Source of the DNA: Anaerolineales bacterium | GTDB lineage: Bacteria; Chloroflexota; Anaerolineae; Anaerolineales; Villigracilaceae | Assembly: GCA_019187665.1 (NCBI GenBank) | Contig: JABARH010000003.1 | Location: 62,001 to 126,000 of the forward strand | Length of the DNA: 64,000 nucleotides | Direction of reading: 5' to 3' | Part shown: positions 33,402-40,924 of the stretch, piece by piece | How the letters are laid out: each line of letters opens with the position of its first letter | Numbering within the stretch: the first letter of the stretch is position 1 | Notes under the pieces: generated by a model | What the model was told of the DNA's origin: nothing | The model's database searches: none | What the model saw: only the letters and a program-made list of their open reading frames with translations | Made by a program: the position numbers and the translations under genes

Positions 33402-34052
33402 CTACTCGCGCTGATAATCGAGCGCGATCACATGCGTCTCGTCGGGCAGGCCGGAGCGGGTCACCTTCAGCGAGGGCTGTTTCTGCGTCGAGCCAAGTCC
33501 CATTTCTTTCAAGAACTTGTTGAGCGCATCCAGCTGGACTTTCTTCGCGTCGGGCGTGGCGTAGTGCATCGGAATCACGAGGTTCGGTTCAAGCAGGCTG
33601 ATCACCTCCGCCGCCTTGGCCGCGTTCAGGCTGTTGCCGCCGCCGACCGGGACAAGCGCCACATTCACGGTCCCCAGCGCTTCCACCTCCGCCTGCGATG
33701 GCACCTGGCGCAAATCGCCCAAATGCGCCACCGTGATGCCCTCGTAGTCAAAAACATAGAGCGTATTTCGCGTCACATCCTTTTTCTTGCCGGATGCCCC
33801 GTCCGTCTGCACGCCGGTGATGAAGACACCGCCGATCTCAAATTCGCCGGGTCCCGTAATGGCGTGCGAGTAGCCCTTGACCGCCTCCAGGTTGTTATGC
33901 CCGGCCGCATCGTGGCTGACCGTCACAATATCCGATTTTAATTTCAGCGCGTCGTAGCCGATGGACTTGTGGTCATACGGGTCGCAGACCACCGTCGCCA
34001 TGCCGCGCTCGGTCAGTCGAAAACAGGAATGTCCGTACCAGGTAATTTCCAT
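33402..34052 (-). CDS. Metallo-beta-lactamase fold metal-dependent hydrolase (UPF0173-like)
   Basis: 216 residues. MEITWYGHSCFRL is the family opening; the metal motif normally HxHxDH reads SHDAAGHNN, and later GPGEFEIGGVFITGVQTDG, AHLGDLRQVPSQAEVEALG and VIPMHYATP complete the site (His/Asp ligands). Lacks the first His of the classical motif, as in several close family members. Substrate unknown; relatives include phosphodiesterase-like and lactonase enzymes. I use the ATG at 34052 where GGAGG stands 8-12 bases ahead, not the longer frame that runs into the moeA promoter. Confidence 0.85.
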   Translation of the reverse strand: MEITWYGHSCFRLTERGMATVVCDPYDHKSIGYDALKLKSDIVTVSHDAAGHNNLEAVKGYSHAITGPGEFEIGGVFITGVQTDGASGKKKDVTRNTLYVFDYEGITVAHLGDLRQVPSQAEVEALGTVNVALVPVGGGNSLNAAKAAEVISLLEPNLVIPMHYATPDAKKVQLDALNKFLKEMGLGSTQKQPSLKVTRSGLPDETHVIALDYQRE

Positions 34053-34088
34053 GAAAGAACCTCCACGCCAATTATAACCGGGTTGGGT

Positions 34089-34094
34089 TATAAT
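34089..34094 (+). promoter_or_regulatory. -10 TATAAT of moeA
   Basis: Perfect TATAAT 15 bases ahead of the moeA ATG, giving a leader of at most about 9 bases with no Shine-Dalgarno sequence. Confidence 0.6.
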
Positions 34095-34109
34095 GTCGCC
34101 GCTTTCGCC

Positions 34110-35318
34110 ATGACGCTGCTTAGTGTGAACGACGCGCGCGCGCAAATCCTCGCCAGCCTCCGCCCGGTGACGACCACCCGCGTCGCGCTGGAACTCGCGG
34201 CAGGGCGCGTGCTCGCGGAAAATATCCGCGCCGAAAGCGATTTCCCTCACTTCGACAATTCATCCATGGATGGATTCGCCCTGCGCGCCGGAGATTCCGC
34301 CCCCGGGCAAACCCTGCGCGTGACCGCCGACATCCCTGCCGGAAGCGCCTCCCTGCCCACGCTCAAAGCGGGTGAGGCCGCCCGCATTATGACCGGCGCC
34401 CCCCTGCCCCCCGGCGCGGACGCGGTGATCGCGGTCGAGGAGACCGATTTTACGAATCGCACGGCCGGTTCCGCCGCGCCGGAGAAAGTAATCGTTCAAC
34501 GCGCCGTACGCCCCGGCGAAAATGTCCGTTTGCGCGGCGCAGACCTGCGCGAGGGCGAGGTCGTCCTCCATGCCGGTCGCCGCTTGCGCGCGCAAGATGT
34601 CGGTTTGCTGGCTATGCTGGGCGCGGAAAGTTTGACCGTCTTCGCCCGCCCGCGCGTGACCATCCTTTCGAGCGGAGACGAACTCGTTCCGGTCGGGCAA
34701 CCGCTCACACCGGGCAAGATCCACGACTCGAATTCCTACGCGCTTGCGGCGCAGGTCGAGTCGACCGGCGCGCAGGCGTTACGACTCGGCGCGGCAAAAG
34801 ATGAACGCGCCGCCGTGCAGGCCCTGCTCGATCGGGCGGCAGAATCTGCCGACTTGATCGTCGCCACAGCGGGAGTCTCGGTCGGCGCGTTCGACTTTGT
34901 GAAGGAGGTCGTCGAGTCGAATGGCACATTAAATTTTTGGAAGGTGAATATGCGCCCCGGCAAACCGCTGGCGTTCGGCGAGTATCGCGGCGTTCCGTTC
35001 ATGGGGCTGCCGGGCAACCCGGTCTCGGCGTTCGTCACGTTCGAGGTCTTCGCCCGCCCCGCGCTGGAAAAACTCGCGGGAGCAACCATGCGTCCACGCG
35101 CAACCCGCCCGGTGATCCTGGCAGAGGCGATTGAGTCGGATGGGCGCGAAAGCTATCTGCGGGCAGTCGTTGACCCGGTCACGAATCTGGCGCGGCTGGC
35201 CGGTCATCAAGGTTCCGGGAATTTGTTCTCGCTGGTGCAGGCAAACGCTTTACTAATCATTCCCGCTGGTGTAAAATCCCGCCCTGCCGGAAAGCCAGTG
35301 GATGCCTGGCTTTTCTGA
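34110..35318 (+). CDS. moeA: Molybdopterin molybdenumtransferase MoeA
   Basis: 402 residues. DNSSMDGFALRAGD near residue 48, GAPLPPGADAVIAVEETD, the MPT-binding domain with ILSSGDELVPVGQPLTPGKIHDSNSYAL (about 182-210), TAGVSVGAFDFVKEVV and GKPLAFGEYRGVPFMGLPGNPVSAFVTFEVF. Inserts molybdate into adenylated molybdopterin, the last step of Moco assembly. Domain IV follows at the C-terminus. Start at 34110 from the TATAAT spacing and family alignment. Very near a VKOR gene, whose frame begins 13 bases after. Confidence 0.95.
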   Translation: MTLLSVNDARAQILASLRPVTTTRVALELAAGRVLAENIRAESDFPHFDNSSMDGFALRAGDSAPGQTLRVTADIPAGSASLPTLKAGEAARIMTGAPLPPGADAVIAVEETDFTNRTAGSAAPEKVIVQRAVRPGENVRLRGADLREGEVVLHAGRRLRAQDVGLLAMLGAESLTVFARPRVTILSSGDELVPVGQPLTPGKIHDSNSYALAAQVESTGAQALRLGAAKDERAAVQALLDRAAESADLIVATAGVSVGAFDFVKEVVESNGTLNFWKVNMRPGKPLAFGEYRGVPFMGLPGNPVSAFVTFEVFARPALEKLAGATMRPRATRPVILAEAIESDGRESYLRAVVDPVTNLARLAGHQGSGNLFSLVQANALLIIPAGVKSRPAGKPVDAWLF

Positions 35319-35331
35319 AAAAAGGAACTTC

Positions 35332-35757
35332 ATGGACAAATGGCTCAACAAGGCGCTGCTCGTTCTGGTCGTGATCGGCCTGTTGGTTTCGATCTACATG
35401 ACAATCTACAAACTGACCGACAACGATGCCATGTGCGTGGGCAGCGGCGATTGCAAAACGGTGAACGCCAGCCGCTTCTCAGAGATCAATGGTATTCCGG
35501 TGGCGCTCGTGGGTGTGGGCGGATATGCGGCCATCCTGGCCATGCTTCTGTTCGAAAAACGGAATGAACTCCTGCGCAAAAACGCGTACCTGGTCTTGTT
35601 CGGGTTTTCACTGCTTGGATTTTTATTTACGCTCTATCTTGTGTATATCGAAGTCGCCGTACTGAAAGCCTATTGTCCGTTTTGTATCGCGTCACAGGCG
35701 ACAATGACGCTGATCTTTATTCTTTCTGTGATCCGGCTTGTCCGGGAACCTCAATAA
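35332..35757 (+). CDS. Vitamin K epoxide reductase (VKOR) family protein
   Basis: 141 residues, four membrane helices. Loop Cys pair C35/C41 (MCVGSGDCKTVN), conserved Ser 50, and the CxxC active site C115-P-F-C118 in the last helix. VKOR homologues re-oxidise DsbA-like proteins by passing electrons to quinones, so this supports disulfide formation outside the membrane. No fused thioredoxin domain, unlike many bacterial versions, so a separate DsbA partner is needed. AAAGGAAC is ahead of the ATG. Confidence 0.9.
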   Translation: MDKWLNKALLVLVVIGLLVSIYMTIYKLTDNDAMCVGSGDCKTVNASRFSEINGIPVALVGVGGYAAILAMLLFEKRNELLRKNAYLVLFGFSLLGFLFTLYLVYIEVAVLKAYCPFCIASQATMTLIFILSVIRLVREPQ

Positions 35758-35780
35758 ATTAAATTAGGAGGAAGAGGGCC

Positions 35781-36002
35781 ATGCCCCGCATTCGCTGTCA
35801 CTACCTGGATTGTGTTTTTCTCGATGAAGGCTATTGCAGTGCCGCCGCGGTGGAGGTGGATCCCGACACCGGCTGCGCCACCTATTCTCCCACCGAAGCC
35901 AAAGGCGAGGATTGGGAGGAGGATGAAGAACTGGATGAATGGGAAGACGATGAGTCCGAGGGCGATGAGGAATTATGGGAAGACGACGAGGATGAATTCT
36001 AA
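35781..36002 (+). CDS. Small protein with four Cys and an acidic tail
   Basis: 73 residues. N-terminal C6-x4-C11-x7-C19-x12-C32 (RCHYLDCVFLDEGYC ... GCATY), similar in style to DUF1540-type metal-binding mini-domains, then a tail of about 35 residues that is almost only Asp, Glu and Trp. Strong AGGAGG site ahead of the ATG. It may bind zinc through the Cys and a basic partner through the tail; that is inference. Follows VKOR by 23 bases, so cotranscription is likely. Confidence 0.7.
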   Translation: MPRIRCHYLDCVFLDEGYCSAAAVEVDPDTGCATYSPTEAKGEDWEEDEELDEWEDDESEGDEELWEDDEDEF

Positions 36003-36004
36003 AC

Positions 36005-36104
36005 CTATAGTCAGTAGATCACGAAAACCCTGCGTAGGTTGCGATCTCTATCGCAACCTGGCGGTAGAGACCGCCAAATACGCGCTTTCGTGAAGTACTG
36101 ATAG
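36005..36104. repeat. Compound palindrome with two TCTCTA-loop hairpins (copies 8 and 9)
   Basis: Outer arms resemble CTATAGTCAGTAGATCACG/CGTGAAGTACTGATAG. Inside: AGGTTGCGA-TCTCTA-TCGCAACCT (36036-36059, 9-bp perfect stem, GTAG at its 5' foot) and GGCGG-TAGAGA-CCGCC (36060-36075, opposite orientation). A REPIN-like unit. Confidence 0.82.
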
Positions 36105-36194
36105 TCTTTACCGTACATGAGAAGGTTTTTGCCGCAAAGCCCGCCAGGATCGCAGGTTGAAAACGGGATTAGCGGCGCGAATGTACGGTAGAGA
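36105..36194. repeat. 90-bp copy of the TCTCTACCGTACAT-type inverted-repeat element
   Basis: Bounded by TCTTTACCGTACAT and ATGTACGGTAGAGA. Interior GCAAAGCCCGCCAGGATCGC matches the 28311 copy in order. Directly follows the compound palindrome. Confidence 0.82.
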
Positions 36195-36200
36195 GGTCAT

Positions 36201-36239
36201 CCATAAAAAACGGCGGCCGCTGGCCGTCGTTTTTTATGG
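36201..36239. terminator. Strong bidirectional terminator hairpin before the methyltransferase
   Basis: CCATAAAAAACG and CGTTTTTTATGG flank a GC stem (CGGCC/GGCCG). A-run and T-run on both strands. Confidence 0.8.
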
Positions 36240-36253
36240 CGGTGAATTGGCCT

Positions 36254-36259
36254 TATAAT
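36254..36259 (+). promoter_or_regulatory. -10 TATAAT of the methyltransferase
   Basis: Perfect TATAAT; a leader of about 12 bases holds GGCGGAG as ribosome site before the ATG at 36279. The -35 region would overlap the terminator hairpin. Confidence 0.6.
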
Positions 36260-36278
36260 TACCGGCGGAGATTCATGT

Positions 36279-37097
36279 ATGGCCCGCCCCAAAATTTATT
36301 TTGAAAATAATTATGCGAGGCTGATTCAAGACGATGTGATTTCCACATCGTTCGTGGAGGATGGCAGCATTGACCTGGTGGTCACCTCGCCTCCCTACAA
36401 CGTGGACATCCAGTATAACTCGCACAAGGACGATCTCTCCTACGACGAGTATCTCGAATTCAGCCGCAAGTGGATGAGCCGCTGTTACGACTGGCTCAGG
36501 GACGACGGCCGCTTCTGCCTTAACGTCCCGTTGGATAAGAACAAGGGTGGACAGCAATCGGTCGGCGCGGACATCACCACCATCGCCAAACAGATCGGCT
36601 TCCAGTATCACTCGACCATCATCTGGAACGAGGGGAATATTTCCCGCCGCACCGCATGGGGTTCGTGGATGAGCGCCTCGGCGCCGTTCGTCATCGCGCC
36701 GGTGGAGTTGATCATCGTGCTTTATAAAAAATCATGGAAGAAAATCAGCGGAAGCAAAATCTCGGATGTGACGCGCGACGAGTTCATGGCATGGACCAAC
36801 GGCGTGTGGACCTTCAACGGCGAGAGCAAGAAGAAAATCGGCCATCCCGCGCCCTTCCCGCTGGAGTTGCCGCGACGATGCATCAAGATGTTCAGCTACG
36901 TCGGCGATACGATCCTTGACCCGTTTAGCGGCTCCGGTTCGACAGTCATTGCGGCGGCGCTGAACAAACGCAAGGGAGTCGGGCTGGAGATTGATAAGAA
37001 GTATTGCGAGTTGTCGAAGAAGCGCATCGTAGACACAACCTCTGCTGTCCAGGAGGAACTGTCCATGCCGGACGAAGAGGCAAGCCAAACCAGCTAA
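36279..37097 (+). CDS. Site-specific DNA methyltransferase, beta class (N4-cytosine or N6-adenine)
   Basis: 272 residues. Motif IV TSPPY (36-40) comes first and motif I DPFSGSGST (214-222) near the end, so the order is that of the beta class (DpnA, HinfI, PvuII-like). TSPPY is seen in both N4-cytosine and N6-adenine enzymes. The target-recognition region lies between (about 80-190). No solitary CcrM-type C-terminal extension. A probable PD-(D/E)XK protein follows 276 bases later on the same strand, making a restriction-modification pair possible. Recognition site cannot be read from sequence. Confidence 0.92.
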   Translation: MARPKIYFENNYARLIQDDVISTSFVEDGSIDLVVTSPPYNVDIQYNSHKDDLSYDEYLEFSRKWMSRCYDWLRDDGRFCLNVPLDKNKGGQQSVGADITTIAKQIGFQYHSTIIWNEGNISRRTAWGSWMSASAPFVIAPVELIIVLYKKSWKKISGSKISDVTRDEFMAWTNGVWTFNGESKKKIGHPAPFPLELPRRCIKMFSYVGDTILDPFSGSGSTVIAAALNKRKGVGLEIDKKYCELSKKRIVDTTSAVQEELSMPDEEASQTS

Positions 37098-37373
37098 ATC
37101 TTTCAACGCATATGCCGCGAATTTACGAATGTCGCGAATGAATTTCAAAATGATTTGTGAAATTCGCCTATTCTCGTAATTCGCGTTAAAAAAAACGCGG
37201 CTCTTCCGTAATAAACGGGAAAGAGCCTCAACACAAAGTACACAAAGGCTCTCAAAGGGGGAAAGACGTTTAGCCGTAAGGGCTTTTCCTTTGTTGACTT
37301 TGTGTTCCTTCGTGTTTCAAAGGTTTTTCCCGTTAAAAATGGGAGAACCAACAACGCTATAGGAAATAAAGGT
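37098..37373. repeat. Gap with inverted dispersed repeats between methyltransferase and nuclease-like gene
   Basis: Two imperfect inverted repeats: CGCGAATTTACGAAT against ATTCTCGTAATTCGCG (37113-37187), and CACAAAGTACACAAAGG against CCTTTGTTGACTTTGTG (37232-37306). No gene is seen. Their words resemble other ACACAGA/AATTCGC-type dispersed repeats in the window. Confidence 0.6.
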
Positions 37374-37895
37374 ATGTTCACGAAAAATTCGCGCAATCGC
37401 TTCGATAAAAAAGATTCTCTGGAACTCGGACAAAAAGCCGAGGATGCGTTTGCGCGATTGGCATTGCAACAGGGCTGGAAAGTAGAGCCCGCGTCCGAGG
37501 CAGGCAACATAGACGACCATTACGATTACCTCATTTCCAAAGAGAGTCAGACCTTCAAAGTGGAAGTTAAAGGGAAGAAACGAGTTAATCGAAGTGACGC
37601 GGGGACTCAGGATGAATTGATCTGGGTGGAATTACATGGTGTGCGCGAGAAAGACCCCGGCTGGCTCTTCGGCAAAGCAGACTTGATCGCCTTCGAGCTG
37701 ACCACATCCTTCCGTATCGTCAAGCGCGTGGACTTGGTGAAGGTTATCAACAGCCGGCTGGATTTCAATGCCCATGTCAGCAAACCGGAAAAGGCGCTTT
37801 ATAAGCAGTACTCCCGTCCCGGGCGTTATGATTCGTTGACAATGATTCAAGCAGAGGATTTAAAGAAGGTTATTTGGGAAGAGTGGGCAAAGTAA
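37374..37895 (+). CDS. PD-(D/E)XK-like nuclease candidate, possible restriction endonuclease
   Basis: 173 residues. A helix with Glu (LELGQKAEDAFARLALQQGW) is followed by D51 in HYDYLI and E64-V-K66 in KVEVKGKK: the D...(E)xK spacing (13 residues) and order of secondary elements are those of PD-(D/E)XK nucleases. The C-terminal half has aromatic and basic residues (YKQYSRPGRYDSLTMIQ) that could bind DNA. No close family is recognised. It lies downstream of a DNA methyltransferase on the same strand, which is the reason to suspect a type II restriction enzyme. ATG at 37374 has AAAGG ahead. It meets the convergent SpoU gene without a single spare base. Confidence 0.65.
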   Translation: MFTKNSRNRFDKKDSLELGQKAEDAFARLALQQGWKVEPASEAGNIDDHYDYLISKESQTFKVEVKGKKRVNRSDAGTQDELIWVELHGVREKDPGWLFGKADLIAFELTTSFRIVKRVDLVKVINSRLDFNAHVSKPEKALYKQYSRPGRYDSLTMIQAEDLKKVIWEEWAK

Positions 37896-38684
37896 TCACA
37901 TCCCAAACTGATACAACAACACCCCCGCCGCGACGGAGAGATTGAGCGAACTGGCCCGTCCGCGCATGGGCAGGGACACGGACAAATCACAGGCGGCGAG
38001 ATGCGCAGATGAAAGTCCCTTTTGTTCGGAGCCGAGGACGAGCGCCCAGGGCTTGGAGGGTTTCGCTTCGCGGTAGCCCATGTCCGCGTGGGCGGAGGCG
38101 CCGATCAATTGAACGTGATTCTGGTTTGCCCATGTCACGAATTCATCGAACGCGCCGATGATGACCGGCTTCCAGAACAATGTCCCCATACTGGCGCGGA
38201 CGACGGAGGGATGATACATGTCCACGCCGCCGTCGAGGAGGAAGAGCGCGTCCACGTTCACTGCGTCCATCGTGCGGAGAATCGAGCCGACATTGCCGGG
38301 GTCTTGTGGCGAGACGAGGGCGACCGCAGAGGAAATGTCCGCGATGGAAAGAGCCGATATGGTCGAGGTCCGCTGCGAGACGAGGGCGAGGATGCCCTGC
38401 GGGTTGTCCTTGTCCGCGAGGGATTCCATCACCGAAGATGAAACGGCTTGCGCGTGAATCTGTTTCGAGTCAAGCTTGGGAATCAGATCCTTTGCAAAGC
38501 CGCTTGTTAAAAGTTCCGGGGCATAGAGAACGGATCGAATATCCCAGCCTGCCTCAAACACTTCGCCTACGTGATGAATGCCCTCCACGAGGAAGAGCCC
38601 GCTTTCAACGCGCGCCTTGCGCTGACGAAGCGCGCGCGCCTGTTTTATAAGCGGGTTGGAAAGACTGGTGATGCGTTCGGACAT
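37896..38684 (-). CDS. TrmH/SpoU-family RNA 2'-O-methyltransferase
   Basis: 262 residues. N-terminal substrate-binding domain (SLSNPLIKQARALRQRKAR...FLVEGIHHVGEVFEAG), then the knotted SPOUT domain: motif 1 SPQDPGNVGSILRTMDA, motif 2 LVLGSEQKGLS, motif 3 LPMRGRASSLNLSVAAGVLLY. Methylates a ribose in rRNA or tRNA using SAM; the exact target nucleotide is unclear (RlmB/TsnR-like). TACAAT lies 6 bases before the ATG on this strand, so the transcript is probably leaderless. Divergent from the NUDIX gene. Confidence 0.92.
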   Translation of the reverse strand: MSERITSLSNPLIKQARALRQRKARVESGLFLVEGIHHVGEVFEAGWDIRSVLYAPELLTSGFAKDLIPKLDSKQIHAQAVSSSVMESLADKDNPQGILALVSQRTSTISALSIADISSAVALVSPQDPGNVGSILRTMDAVNVDALFLLDGGVDMYHPSVVRASMGTLFWKPVIIGAFDEFVTWANQNHVQLIGASAHADMGYREAKPSKPWALVLGSEQKGLSSAHLAACDLSVSLPMRGRASSLNLSVAAGVLLYQFGM

Positions 38685-38690
38685 ATCCCC

Positions 38691-38696
38691 ATTGTA
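38691..38696 (-). promoter_or_regulatory. -10 TACAAT of the SpoU gene (leaderless)
   Basis: TACAAT on the minus strand (ATTGTA as written) ends 6 bases before the ATG at 38684. The NUDIX promoter lies back to back within the same 52-base gap. Confidence 0.6.
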
Positions 38697-38724
38697 AAAC
38701 AGAAATCACGCTTTCACACCATGC

Positions 38725-38730
38725 TATACT
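38725..38730 (+). promoter_or_regulatory. Extended -10 TGCTATACT of the NUDIX gene (leaderless)
   Basis: TATACT with the TGn extension (TGC) ends 6 bases before the ATG at 38737; no room for a ribosome site. Confidence 0.65.
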
Positions 38731-38736
38731 TACCCC

Positions 38737-39342
38737 ATGTTCGAATCGTTGACCGAGGCCGAAATTTCCGCGCGGCTGGCAGCCGCATCCTCTGCCTCAA
38801 ACACAGACGGCTACGCCGAAACCAGCGCCCCACCCGACTCGCTTAAATGCGCGGCTGTGCTGGTTCCGCTTTTACGCCTCGACAGAGAGTGGCATCTGCT
38901 TTTCACGCGCCGGACAGACCGCGTCGAGAGCCACAAGGGGCAGGTCTCTTTCCCGGGCGGCGCGTGCGACGCGGACGAATCTACACCCGAGCAAACCGCC
39001 CTGCGCGAGGCCGAGGAGGAGATCGGCCTGCATCCCAACGATGTGCGCGTGCTGGGACGTCTCGCGCCGATGACAACCATCAGTTCGTTCCGAGTCACGC
39101 CGGTGGTGGGCGTAATCGAATGGCCGGTCGTATTCCGCCCGGCGCAGGCGGAGGTGGCGCGCGTCTTCACCATGCCATTAAAGTGGCTGGCAGACAGGTC
39201 CAACCGCTGGGAGTTCAACCTCTTCGGGCGCAACCACAGCGTCATCTTTTTCCATCCGCACGACGGCGAATTGCTTTGGGGGGCGACGGCAATAATGACT
39301 GTGGAGTTCTTGAATCTGTTGACCGCGGAGAGACAGGCGTAA
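38737..39342 (+). CDS. NUDIX hydrolase, CoA pyrophosphatase type
   Basis: 201 residues. The CoA-pyrophosphatase signature LLFTRRTDRVESHKGQVSFPGG (about 55-75) runs into the Nudix box GGACDADESTPEQTALREAEEEIGL (Arg 90, Glu 91, Glu 94, Glu 95). Splits CoA and oxidised CoA into phosphopantetheine and ADP. Convergent with the ribosomal L25 gene across a shared terminator. Confidence 0.92.
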   Translation: MFESLTEAEISARLAAASSASNTDGYAETSAPPDSLKCAAVLVPLLRLDREWHLLFTRRTDRVESHKGQVSFPGGACDADESTPEQTALREAEEEIGLHPNDVRVLGRLAPMTTISSFRVTPVVGVIEWPVVFRPAQAEVARVFTMPLKWLADRSNRWEFNLFGRNHSVIFFHPHDGELLWGATAIMTVEFLNLLTAERQA

Positions 39343-39365
39343 AGCCAGAGTGCATCCCGATACAT

Positions 39366-39404
39366 AAAAACAGACGGCCGCTCTTGCAGCGGCCGTCTGT
39401 TTTT
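39366..39404. terminator. Bidirectional terminator between NUDIX and L25 genes
   Basis: Perfect 17-bp arms AAAAACAGACGGCCGCT/AGCGGCCGTCTGTTTTT around CTTGC. Serves both convergent genes. Confidence 0.95.
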
Positions 39405-39418
39405 CATACTTCCAAAGG

Positions 39419-40090
39419 CTACTTTTTCTTGTCGCCTTCTTCGGGAACTTCCTCTTCCTTCTTGCCCTTCTCGATGACCTCCGGCTCTTCCACCGCAGCC
39501 GCGCCCTCTGCGCCCGGAACAGAAGCCTCTTCCACCTTGGCCGCAGTGGCGATCACGATCATCTCGGTCGGGGCGGAAAGCACCTTTATTTTGTCCGAAA
39601 CAATCAGGTCGCCGACATGGATCGAGGCGCCCACCCTGTCAAGAGCGGAGATGTCCACAACGATCTTTTCGGGCAGATCAGACGGGAGACACTCCACCTC
39701 GATCGCGTCGAGACCGGGCACAAGGATGGCGTTGTAATCTTTTACCGCCAGCGAAAGGCCGGTCAGTTCGATCGCCACATACGCGGTCAGTTTTTCGGTC
39801 AACGAGACTGCCAAAAAGTCCACGTGCAGCAGACGGTTCTTGATATAGTCCCGCTGTTTCTCGCGGACGAGCGCCGGGTATTCCGCGCCGTCCAATTCGA
39901 TCGTCACCAGGCTGGATGAAGAAATCCGCCCAAGCGCGGCCGCGGTTTCCTTCTGGTCCAACAGGATCGCCAGCGGCTGATCCACGTGACGGCCATACAA
40001 CACAGCGGGCAAATGCCCCGCGCGGCGCAGGGCATTCACCTGCTTGCCGGTCACGTCCCGTTTGCTGGCTTTCAAAACTACCTTGTCCAT
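39419..40090 (-). CDS. rplY: 50S ribosomal protein L25 / general stress protein Ctc
   Basis: 223 residues, long Ctc form. N-terminal L25 domain (VVLKASKRDVTGKQVNALRRAGHLPAVLYGRHVDQPLAILLDQKE) and the C-terminal beta domain (LLHVDFLAVSLTEKLTAYVAIELTG ... LPSDLPEKIVVDISALDRVGASIHVGDL), then an acidic/basic tail KKEEEVPEEGDKKK. Binds 5S rRNA in the large subunit. AGGAG lies 8 bases ahead of the ATG at 40090. Confidence 0.95.
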   Translation of the reverse strand: MDKVVLKASKRDVTGKQVNALRRAGHLPAVLYGRHVDQPLAILLDQKETAAALGRISSSSLVTIELDGAEYPALVREKQRDYIKNRLLHVDFLAVSLTEKLTAYVAIELTGLSLAVKDYNAILVPGLDAIEVECLPSDLPEKIVVDISALDRVGASIHVGDLIVSDKIKVLSAPTEMIVIATAAKVEEASVPGAEGAAAVEEPEVIEKGKKEEEVPEEGDKKK

Positions 40091-40198
40091 CTTTACTCCT
40101 CGAGCGCCTCTCACCCGCGCCGCAAACTTGGTTTTGCGAAACGAATTACCATCGCTCTATGAAAAAATTTTCTCCGGCGCCACAGCGCCGGGGATTAA

Positions 40199-40738
40199 CT
40201 ATTCCCGGCGGAACGCGATCCTGCCCACAAGCAGAACCAACCCCGCAAACAGGCCGCCGACCAGCCCGGCGATGATCGCGCCGCGCGTATCCACAACCGC
40301 GTGGACCTCGCCCTCGACGCGGCCCGCCAGAAGCACGACTGTCTCCACGCGTCCGCCTCGAATCTCCTGCGCGGCGGCCAGCCCAACCCGGGCTCCTTCC
40401 ACGGTGATGCTTTGTCCGGCCACCCCCGCGACCGTCCCCTGCACATTCACCAGCGTTCCGTTTACGCCGCCGACCGCGCTGTTCCACACATGGATTTCCT
40501 CCGCGTTCGCGCCGCCGATCATGCTTTGCTGGGCAGAGAACGTTGCAGCATTCACGCCGCCCGCCGCGCTAAGGTTCATCGTCACCTCGTCCGCGCTCAC
40601 ATGGTCCGCGTTGGCCTGGCGCATGGTCACCGACGCAGCCTGCACGCTCTCGGCGTCCATGTGTTCGATGTAGACGACCCGATCGAGGCTGTCTTTAGAA
40701 GTGGGGTCCGGTTGCAAGTTAGGCATGAAGCATTCCAT
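40199..40738 (-). CDS. Hypothetical beta-repeat protein with C-terminal membrane helix
   Basis: About 179 residues. The middle (35-145) is built of short repeats with alternating hydrophobic residues: VQAASVTMRQANADHVSADEVTM, SAAGGVNAATFSAQQSMIGGANAEEIHV, VGGVNGTLVNVQGTVAGVAGQSITV, a pattern like a small beta-solenoid (bactofilin-like). One membrane helix ends the protein (AIIAGLVGGLFAGLVLLVGRIAF). No family recognised. Two in-frame ATGs (40738, 40726) are possible; GGGGAGG sits ahead of both. A hairpin GCCTCCC/GGGAGGC is in the leader. Confidence 0.6.
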   Translation of the reverse strand: MECFMPNLQPDPTSKDSLDRVVYIEHMDAESVQAASVTMRQANADHVSADEVTMNLSAAGGVNAATFSAQQSMIGGANAEEIHVWNSAVGGVNGTLVNVQGTVAGVAGQSITVEGARVGLAAAQEIRGGRVETVVLLAGRVEGEVHAVVDTRGAIIAGLVGGLFAGLVLLVGRIAFRRE

Positions 40739-40857
40739 GCAGGCATAAGAAAGCCTCCCCTGCGGGAGGCGGTCTCGCCTGCGGACGGGAATTCTATTCG
40801 GGGCGGGATGTTTCGTCAAGCGCAGTTTTAGCGCTGTTAGGGCAGGTAGAATACCCC

Positions 40858-40907
40858 CGGTCACAAATTGCGCATTCCACCTTCTAAAAAAGCGCAATTT
40901 GTGACCG
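40858..40907. repeat. Perfect 16-bp inverted repeat after the atp operon
   Basis: Arms CGGTCACAAATTGCGC/GCGCAATTTGTGACCG around an 18-base loop with an A-run, 17 bases past the b-delta stop. No T-run on the outside, so a transcript-end stabiliser rather than a standard terminator. Confidence 0.85.
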
Positions 40908-40924
40908 AGTGCGGTATAACTCGA

